DNA from: CAZNYG01 sp964577205
Lineage (GTDB): Bacteria; Elusimicrobiota; Endomicrobiia; Endomicrobiales; CAIRNS01
NCBI GenBank assembly: GCA_964577205.1
Contig: CAZNYG010000035.1
Span: 1 to 22,355, forward strand
DNA: 22,355 nucleotides
Direction: 5' to 3'
Positions 7,878-15,218 of this stretch are shown piece by piece (positions within the stretch are counted from its first letter, which is position 1; each line of letters begins with the position of its first letter). The notes under the pieces were generated by a model. It worked only from the letters and a program-made list of their open reading frames with translations. It searched no databases and was not told where the DNA came from. The translations under genes were made by a program, and so were the position numbers.

Positions 7878-10283
7878 ATGGCAGTATTACGATGGCTGAA
7901 AAAGCGTTTCGCTTTGCTCAGCGCACCGGCAGCAACGGCAGCACTGATCCTTTCCGGAACATCCGCCGCTCACGCCAGTGAAGCGGATCTCATCCTTCCC
8001 GACCTGAGTTCCGTCTTCTTCCAGGGCGTTGACGGAAGGTCCATGCTCATGTTCGGGCTTGTCCTTTGCGTCCTTGGGCTTGTTTTCGGCATGGTTCAGT
8101 ACATGAACATCAAAAACCTTCCCGTGCACCGTTCCATGAGGGACATATCTGAACTGATCTACGAGACCTGCAAAACATACCTCGTCACCCAGGGCAAATT
8201 CATTCTTCTTCTTGAGGCATTCCTGGCCGTGATCATCGTCGTCTATTTCGGCTGGCTCCGGGAAATGGCCGCCTTCAAGGTCGCAATGATCGTGTTCAGC
8301 AGCCTGATCGGCATCCTGGGCAGCTATGTCGTGGCCTGGTTCGGCATGCGCATCAACACGTTTGCCAACTCCCGCACGGCGTTCGCGAGCCTTAAGGGGC
8401 TTCCGTTCCCGACATTCGCGATCCCCCTGCGCGCCGGCATCAGCATCGGCATGATGCTTATAAGCATCGAACTTTTCGTGATGCTGTGCATACTTCTCTT
8501 CATCAGCCCGGACTACGCCGGCCCCTGCTTCATAGGTTTCGCCATCGGCGAATCCCTCGGCGCTTCGGTGCTCCGTATCGCGGGCGGCATCTTCACGAAG
8601 ATCGCGGACATCGGCTCCGATCTGATGAAGATCGTCTTCAACATCAAAGAAGATGACGCGCGCAACCCCGGCGTGATCGCGGACTGCACCGGCGACAACG
8701 CGGGCGACTCGGTCGGCCCCACTGCGGACGGATTCGAGACTTACGGAGTGACCGGCGTGGCTCTGATCACGTTCATCCTTCTTGCGATCAAAGATCCAGT
8801 CATCCAGGTTAAACTTCTGGTCTGGATATTCGTCATGCGCCTGGCCATGCTGATCACCAGCGCGCTCTCCTACGGGATCAATTCACTCATAGCAAAGGCG
8901 AAATACGCCGCGGCATCGAAAATTGATTTCGAAGCGCCGCTTACCTCGCTGGTATGGATCACGTCGATCGTTTCGATCATCGCGACCTACGCGATCTCGG
9001 CGGTGATCATACCTGATCTCGGCGACGGAACGCTGTGGTGGAAGCTGGCGACCATCATCAGCTGCGGCACCATCGCGGGCGCGGTCATCCCCGAACTGGT
9101 GAAGATATTCACCTCCACGAACAGCGCCTTCGTGAAGAACGTGGTGAATTCGTCCCGCAACGGCGGCGCATCGCTGAACGTGCTTGCCGGCCTTACCGCG
9201 GGCAACTACAGCGCCTACTGGATGGGCTTCGCCATAATGGCCCTGATGGCCATCGCGTACGGTATTTCGACCATGGGCGTAGGCGCCATCATGGTAGCCG
9301 CGCCGGTCTTCGCGTTCGGCCTGGTCGCGTTCGGTTTTCTGGGCATGGGCCCGGTGACCATCGCCGTAGACTCCTACGGCCCGGTTACGGACAACGCCCA
9401 GTCGGTGTACGAGTTGTCCCTCATCGAATCCGTTCCCAATATCAAGGAAGAGATCAAGAAGGATTTCGGTTTTGAACCCAATTTCAGCACTTCGAAACAG
9501 TACCTTGAGGAGAACGACGGCGCGGGCAACACGTTCAAAGCGACCGCCAAGCCGGTGCTGATAGGCACCGCAGTAGTCGGCGCCACCACCATGATCTTCT
9601 CGATCATAGTCATGCTGACGCAGGGGCTGACGCAGAATATGGATATGCTTTCCATCCTTCATCCTCCGTTCCTGCTCGGACTGATCGCCGGCGGCGCGGT
9701 CATCTTCTGGTTTGCCGGCGCCTCGATGCACGCGGTCGCGAGCGGCGCGTATAAAGCGGTGGAGTTCATCAAAGCGAACATGAAGCTGGAAGGCGTGGAA
9801 AAGGCCTCGACCGAGGACAGCAAGAAAGTGGTGGAGATCTGCACAAAATACGCGCAGAAAGGCATGCTGAACCTGTTCATGGTCATATTCTTCAGCGCGC
9901 TGGCCTTTGCCTGCGTCGATCCCTACTTCTTCATCGGATACCTCATATCCATAGCGCTCTTCGGCCTGTTCCAGGCCATTTTCATGGCCAACGCCGGCGG
10001 CGCGTGGGACAACGCGAAGAAGATCGTCGAATGCGACCTGAAGGAAAAAGGGACGGAGCTTCACAAGGCGACAGTGGTGGGCGACACGGTAGGCGACCCC
10101 TTCAAGGACACGTCGTCAGTGGCCATGAACCCTATCATCAAGTTCACAACGCTTTTCGGCCTCCTGGCCCTTGAACTGGCCATCGAGCTTACCCGCGGCA
10201 TGAGCCTGACGCTGGCGATAGTATTCTTCGCCATTTCATTGGTCTACGTCGTCCGCTCGTTCACCTCGCTTCAGGTGAAATAA
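7878..10283 (+). CDS. hppA: Membrane-bound ion-translocating pyrophosphatase (H+ or Na+ pump)
   Basis: Hydrolyses pyrophosphate and pumps H+ or Na+ across the inner membrane. At 801 residues it is longer than the usual 670-720. An extra N-terminal signal-like segment ends in AHASEA (about residue 35). Catalytic and metal-binding motifs are present: EDDARNP (258-264), the aspartates of ADCTGDNAGDSVG (268-280), VDSYGPVTDNAQ, and VGDTVGDPFKDTSS near the C-terminus. The sequence GNTFKA (550-555) has Lys at the position that separates K+-independent (Lys) from K+-dependent (Ala) enzymes, so a K+-independent pump, usually H+-specific, is inferred. The start has AGGAGG 5 bases away. It has its own promoter and a strong 3' hairpin, and is therefore probably monocistronic. 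Confidence 0.96.
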   Translation: MAVLRWLKKRFALLSAPAATAALILSGTSAAHASEADLILPDLSSVFFQGVDGRSMLMFGLVLCVLGLVFGMVQYMNIKNLPVHRSMRDISELIYETCKTYLVTQGKFILLLEAFLAVIIVVYFGWLREMAAFKVAMIVFSSLIGILGSYVVAWFGMRINTFANSRTAFASLKGLPFPTFAIPLRAGISIGMMLISIELFVMLCILLFISPDYAGPCFIGFAIGESLGASVLRIAGGIFTKIADIGSDLMKIVFNIKEDDARNPGVIADCTGDNAGDSVGPTADGFETYGVTGVALITFILLAIKDPVIQVKLLVWIFVMRLAMLITSALSYGINSLIAKAKYAAASKIDFEAPLTSLVWITSIVSIIATYAISAVIIPDLGDGTLWWKLATIISCGTIAGAVIPELVKIFTSTNSAFVKNVVNSSRNGGASLNVLAGLTAGNYSAYWMGFAIMALMAIAYGISTMGVGAIMVAAPVFAFGLVAFGFLGMGPVTIAVDSYGPVTDNAQSVYELSLIESVPNIKEEIKKDFGFEPNFSTSKQYLEENDGAGNTFKATAKPVLIGTAVVGATTMIFSIIVMLTQGLTQNMDMLSILHPPFLLGLIAGGAVIFWFAGASMHAVASGAYKAVEFIKANMKLEGVEKASTEDSKKVVEICTKYAQKGMLNLFMVIFFSALAFACVDPYFFIGYLISIALFGLFQAIFMANAGGAWDNAKKIVECDLKEKGTELHKATVVGDTVGDPFKDTSSVAMNPIIKFTTLFGLLALELAIELTRGMSLTLAIVFFAISLVYVVRSFTSLQVK

Positions 10284-10309
10284 GCGCAGAGTAATCCTGC
10301 AAATCATAC

Positions 10310-10360
10310 ACAAAGGAAACGGCGTCCGGGAGTTTGTATCCCGGACGCCGTTTCCTTTGT
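10310..10360 (+). terminator. Very long perfect hairpin after hppA
   Basis: Perfect 22-bp inverted repeat (10310-10331 and 10339-10360) around a 7-base loop, 27 bp after the hppA stop codon. The stem core is GC-rich (GGCGTCCGGGA), with A/T-rich outer ends. There is no separate U-run, but the outer stem ends TTTCCTTTGTTG. It probably acts as a terminator or 3'-end stabiliser of the hppA transcript. Confidence 0.8.
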
Positions 10361-10424
10361 TGCCGTTCTCTCTACTTTCTTTGAACTTTAGCTGCACTTT
10401 CTCTGTGCTTCTTCTGCACTAAAG

Positions 10425-10459
10425 AAAAGCCGGGCACTCCCTCAGGATACCCGGCTTTT
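10425..10459 (-). terminator. Intrinsic terminator for the calcium-loop protein gene (possibly bidirectional)
   Basis: A 10-bp perfect stem AAAAGCCGGG / CCCGGCTTTT with a 15-base loop, 21 bp past the stop of the minus-strand gene at 10480. Read on the minus strand, the stem is followed by a T-rich stretch (TTTTCTTT), as in a Rho-independent terminator. It also faces the hppA transcript and may stop it too. Confidence 0.8.
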
Positions 10460-10479
10460 AAATACTCCCCCCCAATAGC

Positions 10480-11307
10480 TTACAGTTTCTTCCAGAGTTG
10501 GATTATATCCGCGAAATCGAGGCGTCCGTTTTTATTCATATCCAGCGCGGCGATCTGGGCAACCGCTTTGTTTATGTGCACTATATCGGCGAAGTCCGCC
10601 TTGCCGTTGCCATTCATATCGGGCACTTTATCCATATTGCTGAACGCGAACTTAACGTCTTCCATATTCGTCTTCCCATCTCTATTCAGATCATATTTCG
10701 CCGTATTACCCAGCAGTTTAAATGCCTGAACCATGTCGGAAAAATCAACCCGTCCGTTGCCGTTTACATCACCCGAACCGGGCCCAAGCGCCTGCGGCGC
10801 TGTGGCAGTATTCCCGATCGTGTTGAAGGCCGACTTGACATCATCAAAGTTCAACTTTCCGTCTTTGTTAAAATCGTACTTCCTGACTTCTGAAACCGCT
10901 TTGTTCAGCGCGACAACATCGGCGAAGTCAAGCCGGCCGTTACCGTTGAAATCCATCGATTTATCGTTGGTTTTGCCGACCTCCGCAAAAGCGAGCTTGA
11001 CATCCGCCATACCGACGCTTCCGTCTTTGTTCAAGTCAAATTTGGCATAGTCGCTTACGGCCTTGTTAATGGCGACGACATCAGCGAAATCAAAACGTCC
11101 GTTACCGTTGACATCACCCTGAACCGGCACCTTGTAGGATTCCGAGACAGGCGCGCCGGGCTGGTTCCCTGTCTGCAACACCGGCTGTGTTTCAGAAGGA
11201 TTGGCGGTATTTTCTATCGCCGAATAACCGAACTGCGCGATTGTAGCGAGTACGCTGAAAATGATCACTGTCTTTTTCATTGCAGTATCAACCTTACCGT
11301 AACCCAT
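10480..11307 (-). CDS. Secreted protein of eight dockerin/EF-hand-like calcium loops
   Basis: A 275-residue exported protein. An N-terminal signal peptide (hydrophobic residues about 13-28) is followed by a Pro/Thr/Gln-rich linker to about residue 63. The rest is eight 12-residue calcium loops of the type DxNxDGxxDxxD, starting at residues 65, 91, 119, 145, 180, 206, 230 and 256. Odd loops read D-x-NGNG, even loops mostly D-x-N-K/R-D-G. Loops within a pair start exactly 26 residues apart, like duplicated dockerin type I units. The ATG at 11307 has AGGAGG at ideal spacing; the ATG at 11280 would give a more ordinary signal peptide but has a weak site. No cohesin partner is in the window. Calcium binding is likely; the biological role is unknown. 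Confidence 0.85.
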   Translation of the reverse strand: MGYGKVDTAMKKTVIIFSVLATIAQFGYSAIENTANPSETQPVLQTGNQPGAPVSESYKVPVQGDVNGNGRFDFADVVAINKAVSDYAKFDLNKDGSVGMADVKLAFAEVGKTNDKSMDFNGNGRLDFADVVALNKAVSEVRKYDFNKDGKLNFDDVKSAFNTIGNTATAPQALGPGSGDVNGNGRVDFSDMVQAFKLLGNTAKYDLNRDGKTNMEDVKFAFSNMDKVPDMNGNGKADFADIVHINKAVAQIAALDMNKNGRLDFADIIQLWKKL

Positions 11308-11695
11308 GGTAGCCTCCTGATTACTATGCTCCCAGTCATTGATATTGTATACCGCTGATGGAAAAACAGAGGGTAATTCATGTGAAATAGCTGAGAAATA
11401 TCATTTGAACGGCTCCTAATAGCATACTGGAATAACTGATTAACGCAAGATATTATTTTTTCCCCGTGAATGGATCATCCGGGACGTTTGACATTGTTCC
11501 GCTTATTTTCCTATAATCTGACAATACCAGATTAATGATGATCAGGATCGTCTTCAGTTCATAACAATAAGAGAGCTGGGATTTTTTTATTTACACCGAA
11601 TCCTGTTTTTATCCAAACAGCGGCATTTTATATTTGTACCATGTCATTATTTCAGGGAATTCGCCGTTTACTGCTGATCCCTTACGAAAGAGCGG
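11308..11695. other. Divergent intergenic region between calcium-loop gene and hydrogenase operon
   Basis: This 388-bp AT-rich spacer holds the AGGAGG site of the minus-strand gene and the plus-strand promoter at 11488-11517. I found no clear minus-strand promoter: a TACAAT at 11344-11349 lacks a -35 partner. No strong palindrome or small ORF stands out. Confidence 0.6.
11488..11517 (+). promoter_or_regulatory. Promoter of the hydrogenase operon
   Basis: A perfect TTGACA (11488-11493) and a perfect TATAAT (11512-11517) are separated by 18 bases. Transcription would start near 11524 and leave a leader of about 170 bases before the first gene, long enough for a regulatory structure, although none is obvious by eye. 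Confidence 0.82.
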
Positions 11696-13141
11696 ATGAT
11701 TATGATCAATGAATACTTGATGCTTCTTGCAGTATTGGTACCCATGGGAGGGTCAGTCCTTCTCCCTCTCATAGGCGGGGTATCCCCCCGGCTTCGTAAT
11801 CTTCTGGCTCTGGGCTGCGTGCTGACATCGCTGGCCTGTGCGGCGCTCCTTATCCCTTCCGCTCTGGCAGGAGAGATCGCAACGATATCCCGTACGCTTC
11901 CCCTCGGCTTGAACTTTATTCTTTCCGCGGACCGCCTGGCCGTTTTCATGGCGATCACATCATCCCTCATAGGCGCGATCATCATTTTTTATTCGTTCGG
12001 TTATATCGCCCATTACGAGAACCAGAATGAATACTATTTTCTGGTCGTTCTCTTTCTCGGCTCGATGATGGGCATCGTGTTCTCCGCCAACCTGGTCTTC
12101 CTTTATATATTCTGGGAGATCACGGCCATCGCTTCCTGGCGCCTCATCGGCTTTTTCAGGGAAAGATCCATAGTTCTGCGCGCGGACAAGTCCTTTCTTG
12201 TCACGGTTTCCGGAGCCCTGGTCATGCTTCTCGGCTTCATTTACCTGTATCAGCACACGGGATCGTTCGACCTGGCCGTCATTAAGGCTAACCTTGCTTC
12301 CGATCCTCTTCCAGATATCGCGGTACTGCTCATCCTTTTCGGCATATTGTCCAAGTCGGCGACCCTGCCCATGCATACCTGGCTTCCTGATGCGGGCGTG
12401 GCTCCTTCGCCTGTTACCGCTCTTCTCCATGCCGCGGTGCTGGTCAAGATCGGCGTCTATGTATTTGCCCGCCTGTTCGTGGCCACGTTTACGATAAGTG
12501 CGTTCTGGCACACGGCTGTACCCGTAGTGGCAGCGGCCAGCGCGCTGATCTCCGCGGGAGCGGCGCTCATCGAGACCGACATGAAACGCATCATCGCCTA
12601 TTCGACAATAAGTCAAATAGGCTTTATTTTTCTTGGGCTTTCCATGTCCAATGAAGTCGGCATTGCCGGCGGCCTCCTCTACATATTCATGCACGGGCTT
12701 GCCAAAGGCGGCCTGTTCCTCTGCGCAGGCATCATCGAACATGCCACTCATACCAAGGACATCACAAAGATGGGCGGGCTGATGCGCGCCATGCCGGTTA
12801 CCGGAGCGGCCTTTCTACTATGCGCTTTCTCGGTCATGGGCATTCCCCCGTTCGGCGGCTTCTTCAGCAAATACATGGTCATCGCCGGCGCGGTATCAGG
12901 CGGGCAGCTTGCCGTCGCCTTCACTTTTATGATCGGCGCCTTCCTTACCCTTATTTACCTGTTCAGACTGTTCAGCATGATATTCCTCGGCGAGGAAAAG
13001 ATCAAGGTCACCGGCGAAGGCACGCCGACCATGGTCACCAGCGTGGTCCTGCTGGCGTTCCTCTCCCTGGCCGGCGGCCTCGGCATACAGTACCTGTCCG
13101 GCCCGGTCATGCTTACCGTGCAGCAGATGACATCGCGTTAG
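11696..13141 (+). CDS. Hydrogenase antiporter-like membrane subunit 1 (NuoL/M, HyfB/MrpD-type)
   Basis: One of three proton- or sodium-conducting membrane subunits of the energy-converting hydrogenase, 481 residues and about 14 membrane helices by eye. It keeps the charged residues of the ion pathway: Glu141 in FWEITAIASW, Lys220 in SKSATLPMHTWLPDA, the lysine of AAVLVKIGVYVFAR and the lysine of HGLAKGGLFLCAG, plus the DMKRIIAYSTISQIG segment. It is the first gene after the operon promoter. The start is ATG 11696 or 11702; the ribosome-binding site (GAGCGG) is poor for both. The last codons lie in a perfect hairpin that joins to repeat family B. Confidence 0.93.
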   Translation: MIMINEYLMLLAVLVPMGGSVLLPLIGGVSPRLRNLLALGCVLTSLACAALLIPSALAGEIATISRTLPLGLNFILSADRLAVFMAITSSLIGAIIIFYSFGYIAHYENQNEYYFLVVLFLGSMMGIVFSANLVFLYIFWEITAIASWRLIGFFRERSIVLRADKSFLVTVSGALVMLLGFIYLYQHTGSFDLAVIKANLASDPLPDIAVLLILFGILSKSATLPMHTWLPDAGVAPSPVTALLHAAVLVKIGVYVFARLFVATFTISAFWHTAVPVVAAASALISAGAALIETDMKRIIAYSTISQIGFIFLGLSMSNEVGIAGGLLYIFMHGLAKGGLFLCAGIIEHATHTKDITKMGGLMRAMPVTGAAFLLCAFSVMGIPPFGGFFSKYMVIAGAVSGGQLAVAFTFMIGAFLTLIYLFRLFSMIFLGEEKIKVTGEGTPTMVTSVVLLAFLSLAGGLGIQYLSGPVMLTVQQMTSR

Positions 13142-13151
13142 CGATGTCATC
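13126..13151. repeat. Perfect hairpin across a stop codon
   Basis: Arms GATGACATCGC (13126-13136) and GCGATGTCATC (13141-13151) pair perfectly around a 4-base loop GTTA. The TAG stop codon of the preceding gene spans the loop and the first base of the right arm. The right arm overlaps the left end of repeat family B, so the gene's last codons may have been recruited from repeat sequence. Confidence 0.8.
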
Positions 13152-13233
13152 CCCGAGGACTGTTATCGGGTATCTATGAATGCCTTTGTATCGAAACAAA
13201 TGGATGCCCGATTAACAGCCTTCGGGCATGACA
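13145..13233. repeat. Palindromic repeat, family B (TGTCAT-CCCGA type)
   Basis: An 89-bp imperfect palindrome between two hydrogenase genes. The arms begin TGTCATCCCCGAGGACTGTT and, in complement from the other end, TGTCATGCCCGAAGGCTGTT, and continue as ATCGGG(T/C)ATC(T/C)AT. The shape is that of the dispersed extragenic palindromes beginning TGTCAT-CCCG seen in many bacterial genomes. It contains no ORF. Confidence 0.8.
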
Positions 13234-13278
13234 AAAATAGTCACTGATTCTGCGCTCACATAAGGGCAAAAGGATGAA

Positions 13279-15117
13279 ATGATGGAAACAATGCTTTTTG
13301 CTACGATACTTGTCCCGGCGATCGCCGGCGTTTGCGCTCTCCTGATACCTCAAAAGATCAAGGGCGTGCGGGAAGCGATCGCGCTTCTTGCAACATCCAT
13401 CAACCTTTACCTTGCGATCTCCCTTTTCGGCAAGGGACTTATTTATTCAGCTCCCTGGGCAGGTTTCGGCCTCGACTTTTCCTTCCGCCTGTACCATTTC
13501 AGTTCGTTCATACTGCTGGCGGCGGCCGGTTTCAGTATCCTCGTCGCCCTGTACTCGTCGGTATTCATTTACAAAAGGGACAAGGGCAACCAGTTTTACG
13601 GTTACATGCTTTTCACCATCGCGATGGTCAACGGCGCCGTGCTCGCCAATAACCTCGCGGTCATGCTTTTCTTCTGGGAAGGATTGCTGGCAACCCTGTT
13701 CGGCATGATCGTTATCGGGCATAAGAAAGCGTATCCGACGGCGGTCAAAGCGTTTGTCATCGCGGGCGTTACCGACTTGTGCATGATGCTCGGGATCGGG
13801 CTTGCCTGGTATCTTTCCGGCACGCTGGACATGCAGCAGATAAACCTTCCGCTCAACGGGCTCGGCAGCATTGCCTTTATCCTTATGATGATCGGCGCCA
13901 TATCCAAGGCCGGCTCGATGCCCTTCCACAGCTGGATCCCGGACGCGGCGGTGGACGCGCCGCTCCCTTTTATGGCTTTCCTGCCCGCCGCTCTTGAAAA
14001 GCTGCTCGGCATATACCTTCTTGCCCGCATTTCTCTGGATCTTTTCCAGTTTTCCGCGGGTTCGTGGGTGAGCATCCTCATGATGGTCGTGGGCGCGGCC
14101 ACCATCCTCCTGGCCGTAATGATGGCCCTCATCCAGAAAGATTACAAGCGCCTGCTTTCCTATCACGCGATCAGCCAGGTAGGTTACATGATCCTCGGCA
14201 TCGGCACCGCGGTCCCGGCAGGTATCGTCGGCGGTCTTTTCCACATGATCAACCACGCGATGTATAAAAGCTGCCTGTTCCTTACCGGCGGTTCGGTGGA
14301 AAAACAGGCCGGCACCACGGACCTGAAAAAACTGGGCGGGCTCGGCGCGAAGATGCCGGTCACGATGATCTGCTTCCTTATCGCTGCCGCGGCGATCTCC
14401 GGCGTGCCTCCGTTCAACGGCTTCTTCTCGAAAGAACTCGTTTACGACGGCGCTCTTGAGCGGCACTGGATCTTCTACGCGGCGGCGGCACTCGGTTCAT
14501 TCCTTACCGCGGCATCGTTCCTGAAACTCGGCCATGCCACGTACTTCGGAAAGGCCTCCGAAGAAACCAAAAACGTTAAGGAAGCCTCTCCGGCAATGCT
14601 TGTTCCGATGATCATCATCGCTGCCGGCTGCGTCGTTTTCGGCCTTTACAACGCTCTCCCGCTGAACCATCTTATCCAGCCGATACTCGGGCCGGAACGG
14701 CTCGAAGGCCATTCGTTCGCCGGATTCCATGTAAACGCTTTCCTTGTTATCATGACGCTGGCGATCCTTGCCGCGGCCATCCTTAACCATTATTTGGGTG
14801 TCAGGAAAAGCGGCAGCGGGCTTGGAGCATCCGATCATATCCACTATGCGCCGGGCCTGCACGGCATCTACGACAAAGCGGAAAAGCGATTTTTCGACCC
14901 CTACGATATCGGCATGGCCGTTGTCCGCGGCCTTGCATGGACGGCATACGGGATCGACCGGGCGATCAACTGGATGTACGACCGCCTAGCGGTGATGGTA
15001 ACCTACGGGTTCACTTCGCTGATACGCTCGGCCCATACCGGCAGCTATTCCGCCTATCTCATCTGGGCGCTGGCAGGAGTAGCGGGCATCGTTTTCTTTG
15101 TCGCACGTTCGCTGTAA
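13279..15117 (+). CDS. Hydrogenase antiporter-like membrane subunit 2 (NuoL-type with C-terminal extension)
   Basis: The largest membrane subunit, 612 residues. The 14-helix antiporter core keeps Glu134 (FFWEGLLATLFG), Lys210 (ISKAGSMPFHSWIPDAAVD), the lysine in ALEKLLGIYLLAR, QKDYKRLLSYHAISQVG and the lysine of HAMYKSCLFLTGG. About 110 residues follow the core: an amphipathic stretch (about 525-585) and a last hydrophobic helix at about 590-610. This is the place where NuoL carries its lateral helix and anchor, so it is probably the distal, NuoL-equivalent subunit. The start is ATG 13279 or 13282, behind AAAAGG. Repeat family B precedes it and family C follows it. Confidence 0.93.
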   Translation: MMETMLFATILVPAIAGVCALLIPQKIKGVREAIALLATSINLYLAISLFGKGLIYSAPWAGFGLDFSFRLYHFSSFILLAAAGFSILVALYSSVFIYKRDKGNQFYGYMLFTIAMVNGAVLANNLAVMLFFWEGLLATLFGMIVIGHKKAYPTAVKAFVIAGVTDLCMMLGIGLAWYLSGTLDMQQINLPLNGLGSIAFILMMIGAISKAGSMPFHSWIPDAAVDAPLPFMAFLPAALEKLLGIYLLARISLDLFQFSAGSWVSILMMVVGAATILLAVMMALIQKDYKRLLSYHAISQVGYMILGIGTAVPAGIVGGLFHMINHAMYKSCLFLTGGSVEKQAGTTDLKKLGGLGAKMPVTMICFLIAAAAISGVPPFNGFFSKELVYDGALERHWIFYAAAALGSFLTAASFLKLGHATYFGKASEETKNVKEASPAMLVPMIIIAAGCVVFGLYNALPLNHLIQPILGPERLEGHSFAGFHVNAFLVIMTLAILAAAILNHYLGVRKSGSGLGASDHIHYAPGLHGIYDKAEKRFFDPYDIGMAVVRGLAWTAYGIDRAINWMYDRLAVMVTYGFTSLIRSAHTGSYSAYLIWALAGVAGIVFFVARSL

Positions 15118-15126
15118 GATTCTGAG

Positions 15127-15202
15127 CGATCAGCAGTCAGCCTTCAGCGGTCAGCCAACGATGAAAGCTGCTTGCTGATAGCTGACTGCTCATCGTTTTT
15201 TT
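15127..15202. repeat. Palindromic repeat, family C, with trailing T-run
   Basis: Imperfect inverted repeat at 15127-15195 whose outer arms share CGAT-AGCAGTCAGC, followed by seven T residues (15196-15202). It fills the gap between two hydrogenase genes. Hairpin plus T-run looks like an intrinsic terminator, so it may attenuate transcription inside the operon. The ribosome-binding site of the next gene begins 6 bases after the T-run. Confidence 0.72.
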
Positions 15203-15218
15203 CTTCCGGAGGTTTCTG

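Noticed and set aside
8883..10064. Minus-strand open frame of about 390 codons inside hppA
   Set aside because: A typical GC-rich shadow frame: Arg/His/Gly-rich, low complexity, and fully inside conserved pyrophosphatase sequence.
10480..11307. Part of a cellulosome locus
   Set aside because: The loops are dockerin-like, but no cohesin, scaffoldin or glycoside hydrolase is in the window, and the four tandem pairs differ from the single dockerin of cellulosomal enzymes.
13145..13233. Insertion sequence remnant with transposase
   Set aside because: It is only 89 bp, fully palindromic and without coding sequence, so it is at most a miniature non-autonomous element.
13447..14466. Minus-strand open frame of about 340 codons inside the second antiporter subunit
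   Set aside because: Fully antisense to a conserved membrane protein and composed of His/Arg/Asp-rich sequence expected from reverse-complemented hydrophobic codons.
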